From positions 16,311 through 30,973 of the forward strand of contig MU646402.1 in assembly GCA_026770585.1 (NCBI GenBank): a DNA stretch of 14,663 nucleotides. The letters are read 5' to 3'. Positions 5,615 through 11,164 of the stretch are shown one piece after another; within the stretch, counting starts at the first letter, position 1, and the number at the start of each line of letters is the position of its first letter. Under the pieces are notes generated by a model. It worked only from the letters and a program-made list of their open reading frames with translations, searched no databases and had not been told where the DNA came from. The stretch comes from Baffinella frigidus (Eukaryota; Cryptophyceae; Cryptomonadales; Baffinellaceae). A program made the translations under genes and the position numbers.

Positions 5615-5685
5615 CGAGGCTGGAATGGGAAGCATTTTAAATGTGGGGTTGTAAAAATTTGTACGAGTCACGGGCGGGGCTTGGT
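5615..5685 (+). repeat. 71-bp dispersed repeat, copy 1
   Basis: CGAGGCTGGAATGGGAAGCA, TTTTAAATGTGGGGTTG and CAGTCACGGGCGGGG-like 3' end. It aligns without gaps to 12718-12788 at 64 of 71 positions, about 7.1 kb away. Apart from scattered short hairpin-arm motifs, it is the longest-range repeat in the window. Confidence 0.9.
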
Positions 5686-5687
5686 CA

Positions 5688-5715
5688 CGTATCTCCCGTA
5701 TATACGGGAGATACG
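5688..5715. repeat. 28-bp perfect palindrome
   Basis: CGTATCTCCCGTAT followed at once by ATACGGGAGATACG, with no loop. Partial outer symmetry (TTGGT on the left, ACCAA on the right) extends it. It directly follows the 71-bp repeat and is absent from copy 2 at 12788, so it arose or inserted next to copy 1 only. Confidence 0.9.
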
Positions 5716-5726
5716 AAACCAAACGC

Positions 5727-5768
5727 CCACGAAACTGATCCGCCAGTACGTTTGAACGATCGAGGGGG
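5727..5768 (+). repeat. Module D copy 6 (3' fragment)
   Basis: CACGAAACTGATCCGCCAGT then TTTGAACGATCGAGGGG. Similar 3' ends occur at 5875-5910 and 6173-6207. In all three cases the fragment abuts a TTTAGGG-type tract. Confidence 0.7.
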
Positions 5769-6092
5769 GTAGGGTTTAGGTTTTAGGGTTTAGGGTTTAG
5801 GGTTTAGAGTTTAGAGTTTAGAGTCTAGAGTTTAGGGTTGAGAGTTTGTACTTGGAACCCCTGATTCATAGCTCCCACGAGACCGATCCGCCTCCTCCTC
5901 CTGACCCTTGAGGGTTTATGATTTAGGGTTTAGGGTTTAGGGTTTAGGGTTTAGGGTTTGGGGGTTAGGGTTTAGGGTTTAGGGTTTAGGGTTTGGGGTT
6001 TAGGGTTTAGGGTTTGGGGTTTGGGGTTTAGGGTTTAGGGTTTAGGGTTTGGGGTTTAAGGTTTAGGGTTTAGAGTGTAGGGTTGAGGGTTC
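5768..6092 (+). repeat. Interstitial TTTAGGG arrays
   Basis: TTTAGGG and TTTAGAG heptamers fill 5768-5847. A module D fragment (copy 7, 5875-5908) intervenes, and a long tract of mostly TTTAGGG with TTTGGGG variants follows at 5908-6092. This is among the most canonical telomere-type DNA in the window. The G-rich strand is on +. Confidence 0.93.
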
Positions 6093-6344
6093 TGTGGGGA
6101 GGCTCGCAACCTGACTCCTCCTGATTCTTTGAACGCTGGACGGGTAAGTGTAAAGCCACACACCAGACTGCGAGACTGAACCGCCAGTGCCTTTGAACGA
6201 TCGAGGGGTTGAGGGTGTAGGGTTTAGGTGAAAAGACACTACGGATCAAACAGTATCAACAAAGGTCGCGTTCGATCCACAAACAAAAGGGTTCTATGTT
6301 TCCTATTGGGACAAAGAACAAAACGGTCTCCCAGCTCAAAAGGC
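6093..6344. other. Short linker with module D copy 8
   Basis: GGAGGCTCGCAACCTGACTC (6105-6124) matches the first part of module F. Module D copy 8 (6173-6207, ending GAACGATCGAGGGG) follows, then a few heptamers to 6229. The stretch 6230-6344 shows nothing I recognise. Confidence 0.55.
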
Positions 6345-6552
6345 TATTGTCGAAATGGGCTTCGCGCGGAATCGAGGTCAGGTCAGGAAATCAGAAAATT
6401 TTCCAAAAAATTGACTTTTATGCTATCCTAGGCATGGTTTTTATCTCAAAATAGCATCTCCCACCCATAAGATGACACAAAAAGGTAAAAAAATGAAAAA
6501 TTATTGCTGACCTGACCTCGATTTTTTCCGCGCGGAGCCCATTTCGACAATA
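6345..6552. mobile_element. Foldback / MITE-like element with 42-46-nt inverted arms
   Basis: The left arm (6345-6386) begins TATTGTCGAAATGGGCTTCG and continues CGCGGAATCGAGGTCAGG. The right arm (6507-6552) is its reverse complement, with one substitution and a 4-nt length difference in an A/T run. The interior is ~120 bp, AT-rich and has no open frame of note. It contains a further inverted pair ATGCTAT/ATAGCAT. If the arms proper start at TTGTCG, the element is flanked by TA on both sides, as expected of Tc1/mariner-type insertions. That fits a non-autonomous element, but no second copy or empty site is present in this window to prove mobility. Confidence 0.6.
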
Positions 6553-6674
6553 CGAGGGACTCCAGCCAAGGACATCCGGTGTAACGCGAACAAAAACGAC
6601 CGACTTTTGGCGTATTTTCTAATAAAAAATCCACTAATTAACTTATGAACGTTCCCCGTAGTGTTCTGAGTGGA

Positions 6675-6740
6675 CCTCGTGGCTGCGGAGATTCCGAGTG
6701 GCTTCTTGTCGAAGAATTCTCTGGTGCGAGACTGTCCGTC
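6675..6740 (+). repeat. 66-bp direct repeat, copy 1
   Basis: CCTCGTGGCTGCGGAGATTC, CGAGTGGCTTCTTGTCGAAG and GAGACTGTCCGTC. It pairs with 6839-6904 at about 60 of 66 positions without gaps. Confidence 0.88.
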
Positions 6741-6812
6741 AGACTGCACAAAACTGTATTCTAGCCCAGTAAACACTGGACGTGGTACTCTTTTTGGAGT
6801 CGAGTAATACAG

Positions 6813-6830
6813 CAGAAGAAGAAGAAGAAG
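6813..6830 (+). repeat. Short GAA microsatellite
   Basis: Five or six AGAAGA-type units between the two 66-bp repeat copies. Confidence 0.85.
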
Positions 6831-6838
6831 GTCCCTCA

Positions 6839-6904
6839 CCTCGCGGCTGCGGCGATTCCGAGTGGCTTCTTGTCGAAGATGTCTCTGGGACGAGACTGTC
6901 CGTC
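6839..6904 (+). repeat. 66-bp direct repeat, copy 2
   Basis: CCTCGCGGCTGCGGCGATTC, CGAGTGGCTTCTTGTCGAAG and GAGACTGTCCGTC, 164 bp downstream of copy 1. Confidence 0.88.
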
Positions 6905-6920
6905 GTGCGCCTGGATTCGC

Positions 6921-7023
6921 GTTAGGGGCTTGGGGTTTAGGGGTAAGGGTTTAGGTTTTAGGGTTCGGGGTTTAGGGTTTAGGGTTTAGTGTTTAGTGTT
7001 TAGTGTTTAGTGTTTGTGGTTTA
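6921..7023 (+). repeat. Heptamer tract ending in TTTAGTG
   Basis: Mixed TTTAGGGG, TTCGGGG and TTTAGGG, then four successive TTTAGTG-type units near 6986-7013. The G-rich strand is on +. A 46-bp unique stretch (7024-7069) follows. Confidence 0.88.
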
Positions 7024-7069
7024 TGCGTTGGAGCTGCCTCCAGTTATAATGCAATCATCTTTGTTGATG

Positions 7070-7200
7070 GTTTAGTGTTTAGTGTTTAGGGTTGAGGATT
7101 TTGGGTTCTGAGTTCTGGGTTCTGGATTCTGGATTCTGGGTTCTGGGTTCTGGGTTCTGGATTCATTCTGAACCCTGAACCCAGAACCCACAACCCAGAA
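7070..7200. repeat. TTCTGGG heptamer tract with strand switch
   Basis: TTTAGTG gives way to TTCTGGG and TTCTGGA heptamers on + (to 7165). At 7166 the tract switches to the complementary strand: GAACCCTGAACCCAGAACCC and ACAACCCAGAA. The two halves (7134-7165 and 7166-7200) form an imperfect hairpin of ~32 bp per arm. G-strand followed by C-strand is the head-to-head arrangement. Confidence 0.88.
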
Positions 7201-7478
7201 TCTTCTTCTTTATTACTCTCGATACAGGTCCTACAAGGTTCAGGGTAGGAGGGGCCTCGCAACCTGACGCGGCGGATCCGGGTGCCGCAGAGGAGCATCA
7301 CGGCGTGCTGCTCCTCGTCAACGTAGGCCGGATTCCGGCCAAAAACACATTCCGTAGTGCAGAAATAATAGAAAGACGCAGTCGATTTGGTGCACAGGGT
7401 GTCGTCGCGTAGGAGAATTTCGTAGAGGGGGGCTCGCAGCCTGACGCGGTGGATCCGAATGCCGCAGAGGAGCATCAC
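7086..7478 (-). pseudogene. Coding-like minus-strand frame across two module F copies
   Basis: This is a 130-codon open frame starting at the ATG ending at 7478. Residues 1-15 come from module F copy 2 (MMLLCGIRIHRVRLRAP-like), then YEILLRDDTLCTKSTA and FYYFCTTECVFGRNPAYVDE, then module F copy 1 (EQHAVMLLCGTRIRRVRLRG). The C-terminal ~35 residues (NPEPRTQNPESRIQNPEL) are simply the TTCTGGG tract read on the other strand, so the end cannot be a native protein end. No family is recognised. The module F part keeps the same frame in most copies, with mostly synonymous differences, which is why I list it as a possible decayed coding fragment. An alternative is that all of it is non-coding repeat. 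Confidence 0.2.
7252..7310 (-). repeat. Module F, copy 1
   Basis: On +: GCCTCGCAACCTGACGCGGC, GGATCCGGGTGCCGCAGAGG and AGCATCACGGCGTGCTGC. The minus-strand frame reads HAVMLLCGTRIRRVRLRG. After GTGCTG it diverges from the other copies. Confidence 0.85.
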
Positions 7479-7479
7479 A
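7429..7479 (-). repeat. Module F, copy 2
   Basis: On +: GGGCTCGCAGCCTGACGCGG, TGGATCCGAATGCCGCAGAG and GAGCATCAC. Relative to other copies, the minus-strand codons ATC>ATT and TTG>CTG are synonymous. Confidence 0.85.
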
Positions 7480-7480
7480 C

Positions 7481-7550
7481 GGGTTCAGTGTTTAGTGGGT
7501 AGTGTTCAGTGTTCAGTGGTTAGTGGTTGGTGTTTAGTGTTTAGGGTTGG
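7481..7550 (+). repeat. TTTAGTG / TTCAGTG heptamer tract
   Basis: Tandem GTTCAGTGTTTAGTG and GTGTTTAGTGTTTAGGG units, directly between two module F copies. It is the same variant as at 6986-7013. Confidence 0.85.
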
Positions 7551-7678
7551 TGAGGCTCACAACCTGACGCGGTGGATCCGGATGTGAGGCTCATTACCTG
7601 ACGCGGTGGATCCGGATGCCGCAGAGGAGCATCACGGCGTGCTGCCACCACGACGGGCAGTAGTCGTACCTAGTGCCA
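7551..7678 (-). repeat. Module F, copies 3 (partial) and 4 (full)
   Basis: Copy 3 (7551-7583) stops after GGATCCGGATG. Copy 4 (7584-7678) restarts at GAGGCTCATTACCTGACGCG and continues through GCTGCCACCACGACGGGCAG and TAGTCGTACC. The minus-strand frame of copy 4 reads YDYCPSWWQHAVMLLCGIRI and on into HRVR. Both copies have stops where others read LRA (ACAACC and ATTACC on +), so these two are broken at that end. Confidence 0.82.
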
Positions 7679-7817
7679 TCATTTGTCAGAATTGCTCCGC
7701 ACGTGAAGGACAATCCACACGGTGGGCTACAAGGGTTCCAGACCCGCTGGATTTAGTGGCAACGTGACCAAATTTGAACGAGAAAACGCTGAAAGTTAAC
7801 TGCGTCCTGGGTAAATT

Positions 7818-7887
7818 GACGGTGGATCCGGATGCCGCAGAGGAGCATGACGGCGTGCTGCCACCAAGACGGGCAGTAGTCGTACCT
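7818..7887 (-). repeat. Module F, copy 5
   Basis: On +: GGTGGATCCGGATGCCGCAG through CCACCAAGACGGGCAGTAGT. Two differences from copy 4 within the minus frame, TCG>TCT and GTG>GTC, are both synonymous. Confidence 0.85.
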
Positions 7888-7897
7888 GCCCCCGCAC

Positions 7898-8035
7898 TCT
7901 CGAATCAGACGTGTGCAAACTACATTTATAGCTGGCTCATTTGACAAGCCTGGTCAAATGTTTTGACCAGCCAATTCTGGTCAAAAAAATCATGACACCG
8001 GTGAAAGCTGGCTCAGGCTTAGGGGTTGGGGTTTG
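7898..8035 (+). repeat. ~140-bp direct repeat following module F, copy 1
   Basis: CGAATCAGACGTGTGCAAAC, TACATTTATAGCTGGCTCAT, TTTTGACCAG, AATCATGACACCGGTGAAA and CTCAGGCTTAGGGGTTGGGG recur in the same order at 8268-8425 with small insertions. The unit therefore comprises module F, this AT-rich spacer and a short heptamer tail. Confidence 0.75.
7950..7970. repeat. Perfect hairpin, 9-bp stem, TTTGACCAG arms
   Basis: CTGGTCAAA (7950-7958), loop TGT, TTTGACCAG (7962-7970). Further TGGTCAAA or TTTGACCAG half-sites lie at 7977 and 8323, with the related GTCAAA at 8335. The TTGAC core resembles a plant W-box, but with no gene nearby I make no regulatory claim. Confidence 0.75.
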
Positions 8036-8104
8036 GATTCGGATGCCGCAGAGGAGCATGACGGCATGCTGCCACCACGACGGGCAGGAGTCGTACCTAG
8101 TGCC
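8036..8104 (-). repeat. Module F, copy 6
   Basis: On +: ATTCGGATGCCGCAGAGGAG through CCACGACGGGCAGGAGTCGT. In the minus frame CAC>CAT, GTG>GTC and CGG>CGA are synonymous, and TAC>TCC changes Tyr to Ser. Just downstream, GCAACATTTGTCA is tandemly duplicated (about 8102-8133). Confidence 0.85.
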
Positions 8105-8219
8105 AACATTTGTCAGAATTGGCAACATTTGTCAAGACTGCGCCGTACGTCATGGATAAGCCCGTATCTAAAGGAAAAGACAGAAGAGAAAAACCCCGTG
8201 TGCCTTTTTCACGGCAAAA

Positions 8220-8250
8220 GCTGCCATCACGACGGGCAGTAGTCGTACCC
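8220..8250 (-). repeat. Module F, copy 7 (fragment)
   Basis: CTGCCATCACGACGGGCAGT then AGTCGTACCC. In the minus frame one Trp codon is TGA, so this fragment is interrupted. Confidence 0.75.
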
Positions 8251-8267
8251 GCCCTAGATTCCCGCGC

Positions 8268-8425
8268 GAATCAGACGTGTGCAAACTACATTTTGAAATA
8301 TGGCTGGCTGATCAAAATATTTGACCAGGCTTGTCAAATGATATTGTAATTCGTCAAAATAATCATGAAACGTCAAAATAATCATGAAACCGGTGAAATC
8401 AGGCTCAGGCTTAGGAGTTGGGGTT
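8268..8425 (+). repeat. ~150-bp direct repeat following module F, copy 2
   Basis: CGAATCAGACGTGTGCAAAC to CTCAGGCTTAGGAGTTGGGG, collinear with 7898-8035. It contains a perfect 19-bp tandem duplication, CGTCAAAATAATCATGAAA, at 8352-8370 and 8371-8389. Confidence 0.78.
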
Positions 8426-8428
8426 TAG

Positions 8429-8505
8429 TGTGTGAGAGTCGCACTCGGCAGGCTTCTCGAGGTTCTCCTGCACCTTCCGAATCAGCCACGATCGCCCGGG
8501 CGGCC
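8429..8505 (-). repeat. Module G, copy 1
   Basis: On +: GAGAGTCGCACTCGGCAGGC, TTCTCGAGGTTCTCCTGCAC and CTTCCGAATCAGCCACGATC. The minus-strand frame reads RSWLIRKVQENLEKPAECDS. Copies 2 and 3 at 8687-8757 and 8841-8920 keep the same frame open. All three copies are preceded by a TTTAG-type heptamer, copies 1 and 2 with TGTGAG. Confidence 0.82.
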
Positions 8506-8543
8506 ATATATATATATGTATATATATATGACATATATATGAC

Positions 8544-8590
<47 letters not shown>
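8504..8590. repeat. TA/TG microsatellite with short CA end
   Basis: A ~75-bp alternating TA tract with TATGACATAT interruptions, then ACACACACAC. Alternating purine-pyrimidine DNA of this kind is self-complementary and prone to slippage and cruciform formation. The Tyr/Ile open frames across it are artefacts. Confidence 0.95.
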
Positions 8591-8640
8591 CCGTCAGACC
8601 CGAAACGACCAACGAAGCCTCGGCCCCCGCAAGGTCTATT

Positions 8641-8690
8641 CAGGGTTTCGGGTTTCGGGTTAAGGGGCCAGGGGTTGGGGTTTAGGGTGT
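8641..8690 (+). repeat. Heptamer tract, TTTCGGG and TTTAGGG
   Basis: GTTTCGGGTTTCGGGTTAAG, then GGGGTTGGGGTTTAGGGTG, leading into module G copy 2. Confidence 0.85.
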
Positions 8691-8757
8691 GAGAATCGAA
8701 CCCGGCAGGCTTCTCGAGGATCTCCTGCACCTTCCGGATCAGCCACGATCGCTCGGG
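8687..8757 (-). repeat. Module G, copy 2
   Basis: On +: TGAGAATCGAACCCGGCAGG, CTTCTCGAGGATCTCCTGCA and TTCCGGATCAGCCACGATC. Minus frame: RSWLIRKVQEILEKPAGFDS. The TCGAACCC string looks like a tRNA T-loop reversed, but no cloverleaf forms. Confidence 0.82.
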
Positions 8758-8838
8758 CTTCGGGTTTCGGGTTTCGGGTTTCAGGTTTTGGGTTTCGGGT
8801 TTCGAATTTCGGGTTCATAGTTTCGGGTTTCGGGTTTA
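8757..8838 (+). repeat. TTTCGGG heptamer array
   Basis: About ten TTTCGGG-type heptamers with TTTCAGG, TTTTGGG and TTCGAAT interruptions, between module G copies 2 and 3. Confidence 0.9.
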
Positions 8839-9216
8839 GAGCGGGGAGTCGCACCCGGCAGGCTTCTCGAGGTTCTCCTGCACCTTCCGAATCAGCCACG
8901 ATCGCTCGGGCGGCCACACCTGCTTCGTGAAAGGTATCGGATATCTGTAGACACCAAGAAAATCAACCCATTGGAACACATCCGACAAGAACAACAACCC
9001 ACGGTGCTCGGGCGGCCACACCTGATTCGTGAAATGTATTAGATACCCATAAGATACCCATAAGCACACCAGCCTACAAGAACTCACATATAAGAACACC
9101 AACCCACGGCGCTCGGGCTGCCGCACCCGAGTTATCATGGAATGCATTAGAGTTAGTTGTACAGTTGTACAGTTAGTTGTACAGTTAGTTGTACAGTTAG
9201 TTGTACAGTTGTACAT
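8836..9216 (-). CDS. Doubtful 126-codon frame built on 34-35-codon tandem repeats
   Basis: The frame begins in the GTTAGTTGTACA array, giving the meaningless NCTTNCTTNCTT start. It then crosses three copies of a 102-105-bp repeat. Two translated units read HFTNQVWPPEHRGLLFL and PFTKQVWPPERSWLIRKV, and the most distant one reads ITRVRQPERRGLVFL. Because the repeat lengths are multiples of three, one open copy keeps the whole stretch open, so the open frame is weak evidence. The tail RSWLIRKVQENLEKPAGCDS is module G. Differences between units are mostly amino-acid changing, which argues against selection on protein. No family is recognised and no native start is visible. Confidence 0.12.
   Translation of the reverse strand: MYNCTTNCTTNCTTNCTTVQLTLMHSMITRVRQPERRGLVFLYVSSCRLVCLWVSYGYLIHFTNQVWPPEHRGLLFLSDVFQWVDFLGVYRYPIPFTKQVWPPERSWLIRKVQENLEKPAGCDSPL
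8841..8920 (-). repeat. Module G, copy 3
   Basis: On +: GGAGTCGCACCCGGCAGGCT, TCTCGAGGTTCTCCTGCACC and CGAATCAGCCACGATCGCTC. Minus frame: RSWLIRKVQENLEKPAGCDS. It overlaps the first unit of the ~105-bp tandem repeat. Confidence 0.82.
8904..9150. repeat. 102-105-bp tandem repeat, three units
   Basis: GCTCGGGCGGCCACACCTG at 8904 and 9006 and the diverged GCTCGGGCTGCCGCACCCGA at 9111 mark three unit starts (spacings 102 and 105). The phrase CCCACGGYGCTCGGGC precedes units 2 and 3. Unit 2 carries a direct duplication of the CCCATAAGATA type near 9047-9063. Confidence 0.78.
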
Positions 9217-9299
9217 TCAGTTGTTCAGAAGTACAGTTAGTTGTTCAGTAGAACAGTTTGTTGTACAGTTGCACAGTCAGTTGTACAGTTGTACAGATA
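9152..9299. repeat. GTTAGTTGTACA tandem repeat
   Basis: 12-mer units of the type TTAGTTGTACAG mixed with a 9-mer TTGTACAGT form a ~148-bp array with increasing divergence to the right. TTGTACAG contains the palindrome TGTACA, so single strands could fold. Confidence 0.9.
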
Positions 9300-9376
9300 G
9301 GACCTAGCGCTCCTGCAAGATATGCGGTCGAAGGAGCCCTACGAAGGCCAATGGGTTAAAAAACGAAAGGGCATAC

Positions 9377-9406
9377 ATTCAAATAAATTCAAATAAATCC
9401 AAATAA
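9377..9406 (+). repeat. Decamer tandem repeat
   Basis: ATTCAAATAA, ATTCAAATAA and ATCCAAATAA in a row. Confidence 0.92.
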
Positions 9407-9483
9407 ATTTGAGTCGGTGTGAAACGGGCACGGACCGGAGGCTTGGGGCCGCGCGCAAACGGGGCGTCCGACATCGTCGCTAG

Positions 9484-9519
9484 GTACACCTCTTCCCGGT
9501 GCCAGACACACTCGCCTGG
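9484..9519 (+). repeat. 36-bp direct repeat, copy 1
   Basis: GTACACCTCTTCCCGGTGCC then AGACACACTCGCCTGG. It matches 9574-9609 at 32 of 36 positions. Both copies are followed by heptamer arrays, so module and array were probably duplicated together. Confidence 0.85.
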
Positions 9520-9522
9520 ATG

Positions 9523-9567
9523 AGGGTTTCGGGTTTGGGGTTTGGGGTTTAGGGTTTGAACCCTGAA
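9523..9567 (+). repeat. Short TTTGGGG/TTTAGGG tract with terminal strand flip
   Basis: TTTCGGGTTTGGGGTTTGGG and TTTAGGG, then GAACCCTGAAC in the complementary sense at 9558-9568. It is a smaller version of the strand switch seen at 7166. Confidence 0.8.
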
Positions 9568-9573
9568 CGCTGG

Positions 9574-9609
9574 GTACACCTCCTCGCGGTGCCATACACA
9601 CTCGTCTGG
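9574..9609 (+). repeat. 36-bp direct repeat, copy 2
   Basis: GTACACCTCCTCGCGGTGCC then ATACACACTCGTCTGG, directly upstream of the main TTTGGGG array. Confidence 0.85.
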
Positions 9610-9795
9610 GTTTGGGGTTTGGGGTTTGGGGTGTGGGGTTTGGGGTTTGGGGTTTGGGGTTTGGGGTTTGGGGTTTGGGGTTTGGGGTTTAGGGTTTAGG
9701 GTGTGGGGTGTAGGGTTTAGGGTGTAGGGTTTAGGGTGTAGGGTTTAGGGTGTAGGGTTTAGGGTTTAGGGTTTAGGGTTTAGGATTTAGGGTTT
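9606..9795 (+). repeat. TTTGGGG array then TGTAGGG/TTTAGGG higher-order array
   Basis: Eleven perfect-phase heptamers at 9611-9687 (ten TTTGGGG and one TGTGGGG) are followed by TTTAGGG units. Four perfect copies of the 14-mer TGTAGGGTTTAGGG come next (9709-9764), and then TTTAGGG to 9795. The four-G runs make the first part a strong candidate for G-quadruplex formation. This is the longest clean heptamer tract in the window. Confidence 0.95.
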
Positions 9796-10198
9796 ACCAG
9801 CGGTTGTGTCCGTCAGCACGTTCTTCCCGAGGAACGAAACGGTGCGTGTTTCGGCCGTGCACCTACCGGGACACACCGGATGTCACGCGTGATCCTAGCG
9901 CTAAAAAACTACATTTATATAATATTCATCATGTCAAGCGTGATCCTGGTCACGTGACGTACGTGATGACATTTATATAATATATTTAGCAATGATGAGT
10001 GAAACATGCACGATTTTAACTAATGCCGATGACCTAGGTGTGATTATATCCGTGCCGGAAGGATGATGTTTTCTCAACAACAAGCAAAATCCGGGTCCCC
10101 TCACTCATGTGGCAAGCCTCACAAATCACCTCCGCAATCTCTCTGACCTCTTTAAGTTGACCTCTTTAAGTTTACGATGAGTTCAACCAAGAGATTTC
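9796..10198. other. AT-richer stretch without a recognisable gene
   Basis: ACATTTATATAATAT occurs twice (9910-9924 and 9969-9983), with TCACGT/ACGTGA symmetry between them (9951-9967) and CGTGATCCT repeated near 9887 and 9939. A perfect 14-bp tandem duplication, GACCTCTTTAAGTT, lies at 10145-10158 and 10159-10172. No open frame of note on either strand. Confidence 0.65.
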
Positions 10199-10496
10199 CC
10201 CTCACCTAGGAAGCATGGCATGTACATTTTGAGCCCTCTGTGCACTCGGTAAGTTGACGGTCATCGCAATCAGTTGCATGCTGTCATCTTCATAAGATGC
10301 CTTTATCCATAAATTCAATTTCGCTCACCCGGGAAGCTTGGCATGAACATTTTGAGCCCTCTGGGACCTCTATAAGTCGACGGTCGTCGCAATCAGTTGC
10401 ATAAAGTCATTCTCTCTCATTCTGAGCCCTCTCTCGACCCTGTAAGTTGACAATCAGTTGCATAAAGTCAACTTCGCTCACCCGGGAAGCTTGGCG
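10199..10496 (+). repeat. Degenerate tandem repeat, ~90-130 bp units
   Basis: CTCACCYRGGAAGCWTGGCA, ACATTTTGAGCCCTCTG, AAGTYGACGGTCRTCGCAAT and CAGTTGCATAAAGTCA recur in order at 10199-10286 and 10321-10410. A shortened unit covers 10411-10470 and the head of another covers 10473-10496. No coding frame persists. Confidence 0.82.
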
Positions 10497-10541
10497 GAAA
10501 GGTCGTCGAATCGCAGCGCGAACTGCGCCGCGGGTGCCTGT

Positions 10542-10655
10542 TTTCGGGTGTGAGGTTCGATGTTCAAGGTTCAGGGTACAGGGCTCAGGGTACAGGGTTC
10601 AGAGAACTGCGCCTTGAGGCGTTTCGGGTTTCGGGTTTCAGGGTTTAGGGTGTGA
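10542..10655 (+). repeat. Degenerate heptamers (TTCAGGG/TACAGGG, TTTCGGG)
   Basis: TTCAGGGTACAGGG alternates near 10569-10600. CTGCGCC-containing unique sequence intervenes, and TTTCGGGTTTCGGGTTTCAG follows at 10621-10640. Confidence 0.8.
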
Positions 10656-11164
10656 GTCTGGGGCAGGTACGACCACACCAGGCGGGTCAAACACCCTTTT
10701 GGAACCCCTGGGAGCTGTGCACGTGAGGGAGTGTGTAGTAATTTTCGTACGTTTGGTCACGTGTCGGCCCGGTTTTCGGGGGCACACGTGACCAATTCCG
10801 CACAAAGCGCCTACAATCGATATTTTAAAAGGGTGCTTAGGTGGCCTCGGGTGCCTGCAACCACACGAGGCGGGTCAAACACTCTACTAAATAATCGTCA
10901 ACTTTATTCAATACGTGTCAAAAACTCTCTAACATTATTTTGTCGGTTGATTAATATTATTTTGTCGGTTGTGGAAGCACGTCCAGGAAAACCCGGTACA
11001 CAATTGTCTACTGCCTTTCGGTAGGGGACGAGACGAACCCTCGTACAAACCTTTTTCGCAATCAGGTAAAAGCCCGGACGTGGAAAGGACGAGGAGCTGT
11101 GTCTCACCAGGTCACGTGACCATGAATGCATTCATTTAGCAAACTTCGCGTTCTGAAATTCACA
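10656..11164. other. Gene-free stretch with short repeats
   Basis: CCACACCAGGCGGGTCAAAC (10672) recurs as CCACACGAGGCGGGTCAAAC (10860). GTGTAGTAATTTTCGT at 10733-10748 is a lone arm of the hairpin family. TTATTTTGTCGGTTG is directly repeated near 10935 and 10957. AATTGTCTACTGCCTTTCGG with GTAGG (11002-11025) matches the core of the large palindrome at 13849-13870. A 97-codon plus-strand open frame at 10731 has no recognisable features. Confidence 0.6.
10754..10794. repeat. Hairpin, 11-bp perfect stem plus weaker extension
   Basis: TGGTCACGTGT (10754-10764) and ACACGTGACCA (10784-10794) pair perfectly. GGCCC and GGGGGC extend the stem toward the centre with a mismatch. The stem contains CACGTG, an E-box/G-box core that is palindromic by itself. 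Confidence 0.8.

Noticed and set aside
7252-8250. CRISPR-like array from spaced module F repeats
   Set aside because: Repeat lengths and spacings are irregular, repeats are diverged, and the DNA is eukaryotic in character.
7930-8390. W-box transcription-factor sites (TTGAC cores)
   Set aside because: The motif is short and arises from a repeated palindrome; no promoter or gene is nearby.
8687-8757. Possible minus-strand tRNA: GGGTTCGATTC in module G copy 2
   Set aside because: The T-stem does not pair, no cloverleaf can be drawn, and sister copies lack the motif.
10731-11024. 97-codon plus-strand open frame
   Set aside because: It crosses a hairpin and short repeats, and no domain or codon pattern supports coding.
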